Below, piece after piece: positions 52,843 to 61,418 of a stretch of DNA of 64,000 nucleotides (position 1 is its first letter; each line of letters begins with the position of its first letter). This stretch comes from CAHJXF01 sp038225855 (GTDB taxonomy: Bacteria > Pseudomonadota > Gammaproteobacteria > Burkholderiales > Burkholderiaceae_D): positions 25,495 to 89,494 of the forward strand of contig JBBRQU010000012.1 in assembly GCA_038225855.1 (NCBI GenBank), in the 5' to 3' direction. A program made the position numbers and the translations under genes. The notes under the pieces were generated by a model. That model was given only the letters and a program-made list of their open reading frames with translations. It had not been told where the DNA came from and searched no databases.

Positions 52843-53208
52843 TCAATCATCGACGATCGCATCGGGATCGTCGAATTCATCGGCCGCGGATTCGATGCCG
52901 GGCTTGATCGTCGTCTTCTGATCGGTGGCGCTCGACGCGTCGATACCGGCCGAAGAGCGTTCGCCCGTACCGGAGCGATCACTGTCGGAGTCGAGGTCCG
53001 CGTCGCCGAGATCGCGTCCTGCGTTGCCGCCAGTTTTCGTCGGCGCCTGGCGCGCCTGTTCGTCCGACAATCCCTCATCCATGCCGGGGCCGCCGACCAC
53101 GTCGCTGCCGGTGTCCGAACTGTCGCTCGGGCCGAGCGAGCGCGTGCCGTGGCCGAGGTTGGTGACTGGAGATTCCTCACCGGTCATGTCCAGCGTGCTG
53201 TCCGCCAT
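52843..53208 (-). CDS. Acidic, disordered hypothetical protein
   Basis: 121 residues rich in Asp, Ser, Gly and Thr, with no hydrophobic core (TNLGHGTRSLGPSDSSDTG; DLGDADLDSDSDRSGTGERS). ATG 53208 has a CCAGGAGACC site. Function unknown; low-complexity acidic proteins of this size are common as predicted stress proteins. The 268 bp upstream to the next gene holds nothing else recognised. Confidence 0.65.
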   Translation of the reverse strand: MADSTLDMTGEESPVTNLGHGTRSLGPSDSSDTGSDVVGGPGMDEGLSDEQARQAPTKTGGNAGRDLGDADLDSDSDRSGTGERSSAGIDASSATDQKTTIKPGIESAADEFDDPDAIVDD

Positions 53209-53477
53209 CGTGGTCTCCTGGAAGTCATCGTACGTGCGCATCATTGCGCTTTGCATCTGCGAGATTGTTGGTCGCGGCGGAAGGTCTTGTGGCCGACCCG
53301 AAGCCGAATCCCTTGTCGGACAACGCCAGCTTCGAACGCACGGATCGTCTTGCGATGAAAAAACGAATACGTTGCGCGCCTACAGACGCGGCCACGCACG
53401 ATGATAGATTTTCAGACCCTCGAAGCGTTCGTCCAGCGGTTCAGGAAAACAGGACGCTCACCCTGAAAGGACCGACG

Positions 53478-53677
53478 ATGAAAAACGCCGCGGCAGACAA
53501 GCGTGAAAGCCTTGACAACCGGCCTCGCATGGGATCCGAATACATGGACGCGCAAACCTATCTTGAACGGCGATGGGGGGCAACACGCTCGAGACCAGGC
53601 AAAACCAGGCGAACAACGAAGCCCACCATGGTTCGAACGATTCGGATTTCGGCGCGGCCGATCAGATAGCGGATTGA
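53478..53677 (+). pseudogene. Small hydrophilic protein, probably frameshifted at a G6 run
   Basis: Starts MKNAAADKRESLDNRPRMGS with an AAAGGA site. The frame reads MDAQTYLERRW, then turns Arg-rich. One extra G in the run at 53575-53580 would continue as GNTLETRQNQANNEAHHGSN and end at 53675-53677, giving a natural 66-residue polar protein. No family recognised. Confidence 0.45.
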
Positions 53678-53715
53678 TCGGACAGCACTCCTTCATTCTT
53701 CACGCTCGAGCAGAC

Positions 53716-54657
53716 ATGGCCGTCATCTGGAAAGGCGCAATCAGCTTCGGTCTCGTACACATCCCGGTCACGTTGAAGGCTGCCGCGCACGAACATCGTC
53801 TCAGTTTCGACTGGCTCGACCGTCGCGACATGGCGCCGATCGGCTATACGCGCATCAACAAGACCACCGGCAAGGAAGTCGAGTGGAAGGACATCGTCAA
53901 GGGCTACGAGTACGAGAAGGGCGAGTACGTCCTCTTGTCCGACGAAGATTTCAAGCGCGCCAATCCGCAGGCGACGCAGACGGTGGAGATCCTGTGCTTC
54001 GTCGACGCCGCGGCGATCCCTCCGAGCTACTTCGAAACGCCTTATTACCTCGAACCCGACAAGCGCGGCAAGAAACCCTACGCGCTGTTGCGCGAGGCGA
54101 TGAAGCGCTCGGGCCGCGCGGGTCTCGCGCGCTTCGTGGTGCACACCAAACAGCATCTCGCGGCGGTACTGGTAACCGACAAAGCGTTGATGCTCAACAC
54201 GCTGCGTTTTGCCGACGAGATCCAGGCGGTCGATGACCTTGACCTGCCCGCAGCGGGCGCCAGGGCCGAGGGTCTGTCGGCGCGTGAAATCGAAAGCGCA
54301 ACCCGCCTCATCGCCGACATGAGCGAGGCGTGGGACCCGGGTCGATACGGCGACAGCTATCGCGACGACCTGATGGCGCGCATCGAAGAGAAGATCAAGG
54401 CGGGCCAGACGCATGTGCTCACCGAACCCGATGACCAAGGCAAGACCGAGAAGCCGCGCGAGAGCGCGAAGGTGATCGATCTCGTCGCGCTGTTGAAAGA
54501 GAGCATGGGCGCACGTGATCGAATCAAGTCGTCGAGCGTTGCCAAGCGCACCATCGGTCGTGCGCCGGCTCGCGCTGCTGGTCGCGCCGCCACCGCGCCT
54601 GCGCGCAAGACCGCTTCCGTCAAGCGAGCCACCCCGGCAAAGCGCAAGGCCGCTTGA
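53716..54657 (+). CDS. ku: Bacterial Ku protein (non-homologous end joining)
   Basis: 313-residue homodimeric DNA-end-binding protein for NHEJ. MAVIWKGAISFGLVHIPVTL and the RVGYTRINK-like PIGYTRINKTTGKEVEWKDI are family hallmarks. A LigD-interaction region is followed by a Lys/Arg/Ala-rich C-terminal tail (from about residue 265), which in other Ku proteins binds DNA and tunes end threading. ligD is not in the window. No ribosome-binding site is obvious. Confidence 0.95.
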   Translation: MAVIWKGAISFGLVHIPVTLKAAAHEHRLSFDWLDRRDMAPIGYTRINKTTGKEVEWKDIVKGYEYEKGEYVLLSDEDFKRANPQATQTVEILCFVDAAAIPPSYFETPYYLEPDKRGKKPYALLREAMKRSGRAGLARFVVHTKQHLAAVLVTDKALMLNTLRFADEIQAVDDLDLPAAGARAEGLSAREIESATRLIADMSEAWDPGRYGDSYRDDLMARIEEKIKAGQTHVLTEPDDQGKTEKPRESAKVIDLVALLKESMGARDRIKSSSVAKRTIGRAPARAAGRAATAPARKTASVKRATPAKRKAA

Positions 54658-54866
54658 GCGCGTGGCTCTCGCGAAACCGAGGCCCGCGATGAAGCCCGAG
54701 ACCAAGCTCGTCACTCAGGCGCGACTTCGGCGTGTAGCGAAAAAAAAGGAAGTTAAATTGCGAAAACCTTCCTGCGCAGACGCTCGTTGAAGGTCATCGC
54801 CGGAACGCTCGATTGCCGACGCACTCATAAAAGTTGCAGGACCCTACCCGGCAATCGAGGACCCCC

Positions 54867-55361
54867 ATGAAGTTGCTCTCCCCTCTCGTATTCGTAACGC
54901 TGCTCATCACCGGCAGCGCCGCCTCGTCGGCGAATATCGTGGACACTGCCAAGGCGGCAGGCCAGTTCTCGATTCTGCTGAAGGCTGCAACCGCCGCCGG
55001 CATGGATAAGACGTTGATGCAGCCCGGTCCATACACCGTCTTCGCGCCCACCGACGCCGCGTTCAATGCGTTGCCGCCGGGCATGCTCGACATGCTGATG
55101 AAGCCCGAGAACAAGGACATGCTCGCGAAGGTGCTGGGCTATCACACCTTGTTCGGCAGCCTCAAGACGCGCGATCTGAAGGACGACAAATCGGCCGCCA
55201 CCGCGACCATAGGGATGCCTGTCGTTCTCGAGAAGAAGAACGGCGCAGTGATGGTCAACGACGCGAAGATCACGCAGCCCGACGTGGCCGCCGACAACGG
55301 CGTGGTCCACGTCATCGACAAGGTTCTGCTTCCACCCAAGCCGGTGCAGCCAAGCACATGA
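54867..55361 (+). CDS. Fasciclin domain exported protein
   Basis: 164 residues: signal peptide, then one FAS1 domain with GPYTVFAPTDAAFNALPPGM and the closing NGVVHVIDKVLLPP. FAS1 domains mediate adhesion or binding. It directly precedes the DUF417 gene and probably shares its transcript. Confidence 0.92.
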   Translation: MKLLSPLVFVTLLITGSAASSANIVDTAKAAGQFSILLKAATAAGMDKTLMQPGPYTVFAPTDAAFNALPPGMLDMLMKPENKDMLAKVLGYHTLFGSLKTRDLKDDKSAATATIGMPVVLEKKNGAVMVNDAKITQPDVAADNGVVHVIDKVLLPPKPVQPST

Positions 55362-55393
55362 GCTCCCACGCCCACTGCCGGAGGGAGAACAAG

Positions 55394-56431
55394 ATGACTG
55401 CTGCCGTAGCCGACGCTCCTTACCGCGGCGCTGCGACCGTTCCTGCAGGCGTGCGCATCGAATCTCTCGGTGCGAACGTCATGCGCTGCGGCCTCGGCTT
55501 GATCTTCCTGTGGTTCGGCGCCATGAAGTTCACGAGCTATGAAGCGACGGTGATCGCGCCCTTCGTTGCGAACAGTCCTTTGGTCGGTTGGCTGCATGCG
55601 TCGCTGGGCATTCAGGGCACGGCCTACCTCCTCGGCGTATTCGAACTCGTGACCGGAGTGCTGCTGCTGGCGGGATTTTCCAGGAAGCCGATCCTGTCGG
55701 TGATCGGTGGCGCGATGGGTACTCTGACCTTTCTCGTCACGCTCTCGTTTTTCTTCACTACGCCAGGCGTTGCCGAACCGGCGGCCGGCGGCTTTCCGGC
55801 GATATCCGCTGTACCGGGCCAGTTCCTGCTGAAAGATTTGGGCTTGCTCGGCATTTCTCTTTTCTTGCTCGGCGAGGGGCTTTGGAGAAGGCGTTCCGGC
55901 GCGAGCGGCGACAGGGCCGTTGCCACTACTTCCGCCGATACGTTTCTTCTCGGCCGCGACGACCCGAATGCGGCGGTATTTCGGATCGGGGTTGCGGTGG
56001 TTCGTTATGGATTGGCGTTGATCTTCCTCTGGTTCGGCGCGATGAAATTCACCAGCTATGAAGCCACCGGGATTGCGCCATTCATTGCGAACAGTCCGAT
56101 CGTCGGCTGGTGGCATGCGCTGCTCGGTATTCAAGGCGCGAGCACCATGCTCGGCATCTACGAGATCGCCACCGGAATTTTATTGGCGCTCTATCGGATC
56201 GCTCCGCGCGCTTCGGTGGTAGGCGGGGCGATGGCGGTACTCACCTTCCTGATCACCGTCACCTTCTTCTTCACCACGCCGGGAGTCGCCGCGCCGGTGG
56301 GATTGCCCGTGATATCCGGCGCTTCCGGACAATTCCTGTTGAAGGATATCGGCCTCCTGGGCATCTCGATCTGGTTGCTCGGAGAATCGCTCATCGCAGC
56401 GGTGGCTGTCGACAATGCGGTCGACGCATGA
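55394..56431 (+). CDS. Duplicated DUF417 (YkgB-like) membrane protein
   Basis: 345 residues composed of two similar DUF417 domains (about 25-170 and 200-340). Both contain GLxLIFLWFGAMKFTSYEAT, IAPFxANSPxVGW and SVxGGAMxxLTFL, and both end QFLLKDxGLLGIS. Each has four hydrophobic segments, so eight in total. A single-domain YkgB is about 190 residues. GGAGGGAG precedes the ATG at 55394. Function unknown; some relatives respond to reactive chlorine. Its 3' end overlaps the AraC gene by 41 bp on the other strand. Confidence 0.88.
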   Translation: MTAAVADAPYRGAATVPAGVRIESLGANVMRCGLGLIFLWFGAMKFTSYEATVIAPFVANSPLVGWLHASLGIQGTAYLLGVFELVTGVLLLAGFSRKPILSVIGGAMGTLTFLVTLSFFFTTPGVAEPAAGGFPAISAVPGQFLLKDLGLLGISLFLLGEGLWRRRSGASGDRAVATTSADTFLLGRDDPNAAVFRIGVAVVRYGLALIFLWFGAMKFTSYEATGIAPFIANSPIVGWWHALLGIQGASTMLGIYEIATGILLALYRIAPRASVVGGAMAVLTFLITVTFFFTTPGVAAPVGLPVISGASGQFLLKDIGLLGISIWLLGESLIAAVAVDNAVDA

Positions 56432-57305
56432 TCCGGAATCGTTTTGGACCGACGCCGATCATTTCCTTGAACATCACGGCGAATTGACGCTGGCTCTTGA
56501 AGCCGCATTGTGCAGAGATTGTCGCCAGCGACTCATTTCCGGTAATCAACATGACCTTGGCATATTCAATTCGCCGCTGAATCAGATAACGATAAGGCGA
56601 GCATCCGGTAGCTTGCCGAAAACTGTGGCTGAAATGAAACTGGCTGCTGCCGGCCGCGTGCGCCAGATCGTCGAGCCGAATGTTTTCACCCAGCTTCGCT
56701 TCGATGAAATCCAGCACGCGATGCAATCTGTGGGGCGCCAGCGCCACCGGCCGCAAGCGCGTCGCAATGGCGCACGATGCATGAGCGCGCGCCAATCTGA
56801 TCAAAAAGCTTTCGAGTAGGGAATCGAGCAATAGCGCCGATGCCGATTCGGCGGATTCGATTTCGCCGAGCATCGCGCGAAACAGCGGCTGCAGCAGGGC
56901 ATCGCAACAACCCACTCGATCGATCAGCGAGACGCCGTCTGCCTCCTGCTCGAACTGATTGCTGATCGTGTCTTCCAACTGACGCTGCCCCACGTAGAGG
57001 TGGGCGAATGCGATCGGGCCGCTGGTCCGCCAACTGAATGCCGTGCCCGCGGGTACGAAGGTCAGCGAACCCATCTCGGCGATCGTGTCGAGCGAGGGAC
57101 CATCGCGCCTGCGCGTGACCCGCTTGGAGCCGCCCAGATGCATCACGACATAGTGCCGGTCGAGCGGCGGCTGCTCCACCACCGCAGACGTTCCGCGCCA
57201 GCGGCGCAGCAACGCGCCGTTCCATCGCGTGGCCTCGCTTGAAACCACGGGCGGCGCGGAAAGCGAATGTCCCCATTCCTGCGGCGTGATCGGTTGATTT
57301 ACCAT
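56391..57305 (-). CDS. AraC family transcriptional regulator
   Basis: 304 residues: N-terminal ligand-like domain (RWNGALLRRWRGTSAVVEQP), C-terminal double HTH (FIEAKLGENIRLDDLAHAAG, then FSHSFRQATGCSPYRYLIQR, and ISAQCGFKSQRQFAVMFKEM). Convergent with the fasciclin-DUF417 operon and divergent from the propeller gene. It could regulate either; the palindromes upstream of the propeller gene are candidate sites. Confidence 0.92.
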   Translation of the reverse strand: MVNQPITPQEWGHSLSAPPVVSSEATRWNGALLRRWRGTSAVVEQPPLDRHYVVMHLGGSKRVTRRRDGPSLDTIAEMGSLTFVPAGTAFSWRTSGPIAFAHLYVGQRQLEDTISNQFEQEADGVSLIDRVGCCDALLQPLFRAMLGEIESAESASALLLDSLLESFLIRLARAHASCAIATRLRPVALAPHRLHRVLDFIEAKLGENIRLDDLAHAAGSSQFHFSHSFRQATGCSPYRYLIQRRIEYAKVMLITGNESLATISAQCGFKSQRQFAVMFKEMIGVGPKRFRIMRRPHCRQPPLR

Positions 57306-57456
57306 CGAAACAAATGAACACGCTATCCATTGCCTGGATGTCGGAGTAAGCCTGCTTTCATAATCGGCGACTTTCGGACAGAGGAATTCCGTACACGCAG
57401 AAAAGGAGGTCCAATTGCTAAAAAGGAACGTCCCCTGGGCGCGCAAGCCACCACGA

Positions 57457-57575
57457 TTCAATTGAACTCATTAATATATAAACCTCATTTCCATTATTCA
57501 GTTTTCCGAAATACCTGCCTTGATTTCCCGTCGAATGCAGGATGGAAAATATATTGATTCGTTGAATTAATTCAA
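57457..57575. promoter_or_regulatory. AT-rich intergenic with two TTGAA/TTCAA palindromes
   Basis: TTCAATTGAA at 57457-57466 and the perfect 14-bp palindrome TTGAATTAATTCAA at 57562-57575, the second abutting the AAGGAGA ribosome-binding site of the propeller gene. The 280-bp gap between the AraC and propeller genes is clearly AT-richer than the rest of the window and holds no gene. Confidence 0.55.
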
Positions 57576-57585
57576 GGAGATTGCA

Positions 57586-58794
57586 ATGACCAAGCCAACT
57601 CGAATCGGCGCATTATTCGCCGTCCTCATGGCGCTGCTGGGAATGGCAGTCATGGCGTCGACCGCGAGCTTCGCGCAAGGCGTGGCGGCAACGCAATCGG
57701 ATGACCAGGACGACGAACAGGACGCGTCGCAGAGCCTGCCTGTTGGCGTGGTGTTCGCCATGACCAATGTGACCGCCGGCAATCGCATCGTGATTTACCG
57801 GCGCTCGAGCGATGGCACATTGAACCGGGTGGGACGTGTCCGCACGCGCGGCCTGGGAATCGGAACGGACCTCGATTCCCAAGGCGGATTGAGGCTCAGC
57901 GCCGACCACCGATTCCTGTACGCCGCCAATGCCGGCAGCGATGAAATCACGGTGTTCGCCGTGGACGGCACGCGCCTGAACGTGATTCAGAAAGTCGATG
58001 CGGGCGACGAGCCGGTGAGCTTGACGATTTCCGGCAACCTGCTTTATGTGCTCAATGGGTCGGTCGCAGGCAATGGAATACGAGGTTTCAGAATTGCGCA
58101 CAACGGAACCCTGACGCCGATCGCGAATTCGTTCCGGGACTTGAGCTCGCGAATCGCCGTGCCGGGTACCGTGCAGTTCAGTCCCGATGGTCATGTGATC
58201 CTCGTCACGCACAAGACAACCAATGAACTGGTGCCGCCGTTTCACATCATCGACGCGTTCACGATCGGCGCCGATGGTCGGCCGAGCGCAATGCCGATCC
58301 CCAATGCGTCGCACGGCATCCGTCCATTCAGCCTGGCGTTTCGCAACGACGGCAAAGTCATCGTGGTCGAATCGTTCAATGCCGTCGACCATCATTCGGC
58401 AGCGTCGTCATATCAGTTGAGGCCGAACGGAACGCTGGCGCTGCTCAGCGGCTCAGTCCCCAACGGGCAAACGGACGTGTGCTGGGTGGTGGTCACCAAT
58501 GACCAGCGCTATGCCTTTACGGCGAACTTTGCGAGCGGAACGATTTCGAGCTATCGATTCAATTCTTCGGGCGGGCTCGTGCTGATCGCCGGCGAGGCCG
58601 CGACTCTGGGCGATACCAGCCAGCCGGTCGACTTGAGTTTGAGCGCGGATGGAAGATATCTGCACCTGCTGCTCAGGGGCCTCGGCGGCGTGGCCTCGTT
58701 CCGCATCGAAGAGGGCGGCAGGCTCACACCCTTGGGTGTCGTGGTCGGCGGCCTTCCGGTCAACGACGGCGCATCGGGGCTTGCCGGGTATTGA
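57586..58794 (+). CDS. Exported lactonase-type beta-propeller protein
   Basis: 402 residues. Signal peptide (LFAVLMALLGMAVMASTASFA), an acidic linker (DDQDDEQDAS), then seven-bladed propeller repeats such as LSADHRFLYAANAGSDEITV, FSPDGHVILVTHKTTN and FSADGRYLHL-like LSADGRYLHLLLRG. The fold is shared with 6-phosphogluconolactonase and YVTN surface proteins; being exported, a cytoplasmic pentose-pathway role is unlikely. Strong site AAGGAGATTGCA. Confidence 0.85.
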   Translation: MTKPTRIGALFAVLMALLGMAVMASTASFAQGVAATQSDDQDDEQDASQSLPVGVVFAMTNVTAGNRIVIYRRSSDGTLNRVGRVRTRGLGIGTDLDSQGGLRLSADHRFLYAANAGSDEITVFAVDGTRLNVIQKVDAGDEPVSLTISGNLLYVLNGSVAGNGIRGFRIAHNGTLTPIANSFRDLSSRIAVPGTVQFSPDGHVILVTHKTTNELVPPFHIIDAFTIGADGRPSAMPIPNASHGIRPFSLAFRNDGKVIVVESFNAVDHHSAASSYQLRPNGTLALLSGSVPNGQTDVCWVVVTNDQRYAFTANFASGTISSYRFNSSGGLVLIAGEAATLGDTSQPVDLSLSADGRYLHLLLRGLGGVASFRIEEGGRLTPLGVVVGGLPVNDGASGLAGY

Positions 58795-58884
58795 CTGCGC
58801 CATTGCGAGCAGCGCAGCGAGAGCAATCTCATCGGCCTCGCATCGCTGCGCGGATGAGATCGCTCGCGGCGCTCGCAACGACGA

Positions 58885-59396
58885 TTACGATGACATCAGC
58901 TTGTCGAACGTGATCGGCAGGTCGCGCACCCTCTTGCCGGTGGCGTTGTGGATTGCGTTGGCGATCGCACCGGCCACGCCGGTAATGCCGATCTCACCGA
59001 TGCCCTTGACGCCCAGGGGATTCACATACGGGTCGTCTTCGCGACGAACAGCACATCGATGCTGCCCACGTCCGCATTCACCGGCACATGGTATTCGGCG
59101 AGGCTGGCATTGACGTAACGGCCTTCGCGCTCGTCGAGCAGGCTTTCCTCGAAGAGCGCCATGCTCATGCCCCACACGATGCCGCCCATCATCTGACTGT
59201 GCGCGGTCTTATCGTTGAGCAGTCGCCCCACCGCATACGCGCCGACTACGTGCGGGATGCGCGCGCACCCGAGGTCGACATCGACGCGCGCTTCGACGAA
59301 CACCGCGCCGAAGGCATGCATCGCGTATTTCTTTTTTTCTTCACCCGGTTCGCGCGAGGCTTCTGCGGTGACCATCGTTGCCGCGCGTTTCATCAC
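58885..59396 (-). pseudogene. C-terminal fragment of a molybdopterin xanthine/aldehyde oxidase subunit, frameshifted
   Basis: Encodes the end of a xanthine dehydrogenase-family large subunit (YagR/PaoC-like): HAFGAVFVEARVDVDLGCAR, then SQMMGGIVWGMSMALFEESL and NASLAEYHVPVNAD. One base is missing at about 59041, after which YVNPLGVKGIGEIGITGVAG and VRDLPITFDKLM continue in another frame to the stop. The N-terminal three quarters of the gene is absent. Confidence 0.8.
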
Positions 59397-59788
59397 GCTG
59401 GAGACGGCTTCGCGACGATCGGATTGCGAGTTCGAACGAAACGCCGTTCGCTATCGTCACGTCGTTCGCGTCGGTCTTGTGAAGCGGCGGGTGATCGCCG
59501 CTCCGTCGGCGGACACGAATTCATGCAACGAGTCGCGATGGTTTTCGCTCCTCGTTGATTTCGGCTCTTTGTCTCCGCTATCGCTCACGTGATTTTTCTC
59601 CATGACGGTAAAGCAGGCGCTCTGCCGTTGCCAATCTCGAAGCAGGGGGCCGATGCAATCCGTCGGCGATTGTGAGAGGGCGGAGCGGCAGGCGTTCGCT
59701 GCCGGATGCGGATTCAGATGTTGTCCCACATGAGCGCGATCTCCGTAAACTGCGGTTCGCGATTTGATCGAATGAGGAACGCCTCGCA
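59397..59788. other. Gap with no convincing gene
   Basis: 392 bp between the oxidase fragment and the chimeric ORF. A minus-strand 48-residue frame (MEKNHVSDSGDKEPKS start) is present, but nothing recognisable. Probably remnant sequence at a rearrangement boundary. Confidence 0.4.
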
Positions 59789-60430
59789 ATGGCATTGCAC
59801 CCGAACTTTCCCGACTCGCCATATGAAACGCTGCTACCCGAGGTGCGCTGGTTTCCCGCAGCCGAAGAGCTGCGCAGCACAGCCTATGAAAAGCTGTTGC
59901 CGCCTCTGGTCGCGAAGGTGCGCGAAGAGGTCCACGACTGGCGCGATGCCGGCTATGCGGGGGCATCGGCCACGTCACGCGCCTTGTTGGCTTGGTGGTT
60001 CGACACCGATCACCTGATCGAGCAAGCCGACGGCACGCTCACGCAATTCCGCTATTACTTCGCGCAACGCGAAGCGGTCGAATCCGTGATCTGGCTGCAC
60101 GACGTGAAAAAGGCGCGAGACGCCGTCATGCATCGCACCTATGAAAATACCAATGCTCCGGTGCGTGTGTACTGGTTCGACGACCGCATCGAGATCACCA
60201 ATCCCGGCGGCCCATTCGGTACGGTGACCGCCGAGAACTTCGGACGGCCCGGATTCAACGACTATCGCAATCCCAACTTGGCGACGGTTCTGAAAACCTT
60301 GGGCTTCGTGCAACGCTTCGGCTTCGGCATCGCAGACGCCCGTAAAGCGCTTGCCGAGAACGGCAACCCGCCGCTCGAGTTTCAAGTCGAGCCCACCACG
60401 GTTCTGGCGACCCTGAGGAGGGCGCCGTGA
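59789..60430 (+). CDS. Chimeric ORF: type III restriction subunit N-terminus fused to an ATP-binding protein C-terminus
   Basis: 213 residues. Residues 1-105 (MALHPNFPDSPYETLLPEVR, WWFDTDHLIEQADGTLTQFR, YYFAQREAVESVIWLHDV) match the start of BPTD_3080-type restriction helicases, which run to about 900 residues. From about residue 110 the sequence (DAVMHRTYENTNAPVRVYWF, RIEITNPGGPFGTVTAENFG, VQRFGFGIADARKALAENGN) matches the C-terminal part of COG2865-type ATP-binding regulators. Neither half is complete. GAGGA site; GTGA overlap with the ParA gene. Confidence 0.75.
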   Translation: MALHPNFPDSPYETLLPEVRWFPAAEELRSTAYEKLLPPLVAKVREEVHDWRDAGYAGASATSRALLAWWFDTDHLIEQADGTLTQFRYYFAQREAVESVIWLHDVKKARDAVMHRTYENTNAPVRVYWFDDRIEITNPGGPFGTVTAENFGRPGFNDYRNPNLATVLKTLGFVQRFGFGIADARKALAENGNPPLEFQVEPTTVLATLRRAP

Positions 60431-61416
60431 GCGTTCCCGTCCTGACCTTCTTCAACAACAAGGGCGGCGTTGGCAAGACCTCACTCGTGTTCCATCTGGC
60501 GTGGATGTTTTCGACGATGGGCAAGCGCGTCGTGGCGATCGACCTCGACCCGCAGGCCAACCTGACCTCAGCGTTTTTGCCGGAGGAGGAACTGGAAGTT
60601 CTGTGGGACCCGGACGATCAGAGCCAACGCAGCACCACGATTTATCAATGCGTGCGTCCTTTAACCGAGGTGGGTGACCTGCTGGCTCCTCAGACGCAGC
60701 GCATCGCCGCGGGTCTGCATCTGGTGCCCGGCGACCTGAGCCTTGCGGGCTTCGAGGACCTTCTCTCTCAGGCATGGCCGGCTGCGCTTGATTCAGGCAA
60801 CCTGTATCGCCCGTTGCGCGTGCTGTCTTCCTTTTGGCAAGTCGCGCAGATGGCTGCGCAGCAACACAGTGCCGACATCATCTTGGCGGACGTGGGCCCC
60901 CATCTCGGGGCAATCAATCGTTCGGCGTTAATTGCGAGCGATCATGTCGTGATCCCGTTAGCCGCCGATCTGTTTTCTCTTCAAGGGCTTCGGAACCTCG
61001 GGCCCACGTTGGCTGGATGGCGGGCCGACTGGACCAAGCGCAGGGAGAACTGGAGCAACCCAGCGTTCGCGTTGCCTCTAGGCTCGATGCAACCCGAGGG
61101 ATACATCCTCATGCAGCATAGCGAACGCCTGTTGCGGCCGGTCAAGTCGTATATGAAATGGGCCGACCGCATTCCTTCAACGTATGCGGAGAGCATTCTC
61201 GCGGGCAGCACGCATCCCCTGCGTGAAGACAACTGCCTCGCTCGGCTGAAGCACTACCGCAGCCTGATGCCGATGGCGCAGGAGGTACGCAAGCCGATCT
61301 TTCAATTGACCGCGGCCGATGGCGCGATCGGCAATCACGCGTCCGCTGTAACGCAGGCGCGCGACGATTTTCATGCGCTGGCAATCACCATACTCAAACG
61401 CATTGGCTTGCTTTGA
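60427..61416 (+). CDS. ParA-family ATPase
   Basis: 329 residues with a deviant Walker A (FFNNKGGVGKTS; Lys12 and Lys17), VVAIDLDPQANLT (Walker A'), and IILADVGPHLGAINRSALIA (Walker B). ParA proteins form dynamic ATP filaments or gradients; next to a COG2865-type gene and a methyltransferase, a defence-linked role is possible. There is no ParB gene nearby. GTG start with GAGGAGG and GTGA overlap. Confidence 0.85.
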   Translation: MSVPVLTFFNNKGGVGKTSLVFHLAWMFSTMGKRVVAIDLDPQANLTSAFLPEEELEVLWDPDDQSQRSTTIYQCVRPLTEVGDLLAPQTQRIAAGLHLVPGDLSLAGFEDLLSQAWPAALDSGNLYRPLRVLSSFWQVAQMAAQQHSADIILADVGPHLGAINRSALIASDHVVIPLAADLFSLQGLRNLGPTLAGWRADWTKRRENWSNPAFALPLGSMQPEGYILMQHSERLLRPVKSYMKWADRIPSTYAESILAGSTHPLREDNCLARLKHYRSLMPMAQEVRKPIFQLTAADGAIGNHASAVTQARDDFHALAITILKRIGLL

Positions 61417-61418
61417 CG

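Noticed and set aside
54689..54790. 33-codon plus-strand frame after ku
   Set aside because: Lys/Arg-rich, no clear ribosome-binding site, and no recognisable pattern.
57586..58794. Beta-propeller gene as 6-phosphogluconolactonase (pgl)
   Set aside because: It has a signal peptide and acidic linker, so it is exported; only the fold is shared.
59457..59609. 48-codon minus-strand frame MEKNHVSDSGDKEPKS
   Set aside because: Possible ribosome-binding site is weak and the C-terminus looks random; left as an unassigned gap.
60427..61416. ParA gene as a plasmid or chromosome partition locus
   Set aside because: No parB, no parS-like repeats and no replication genes nearby; defence-island context fits better.
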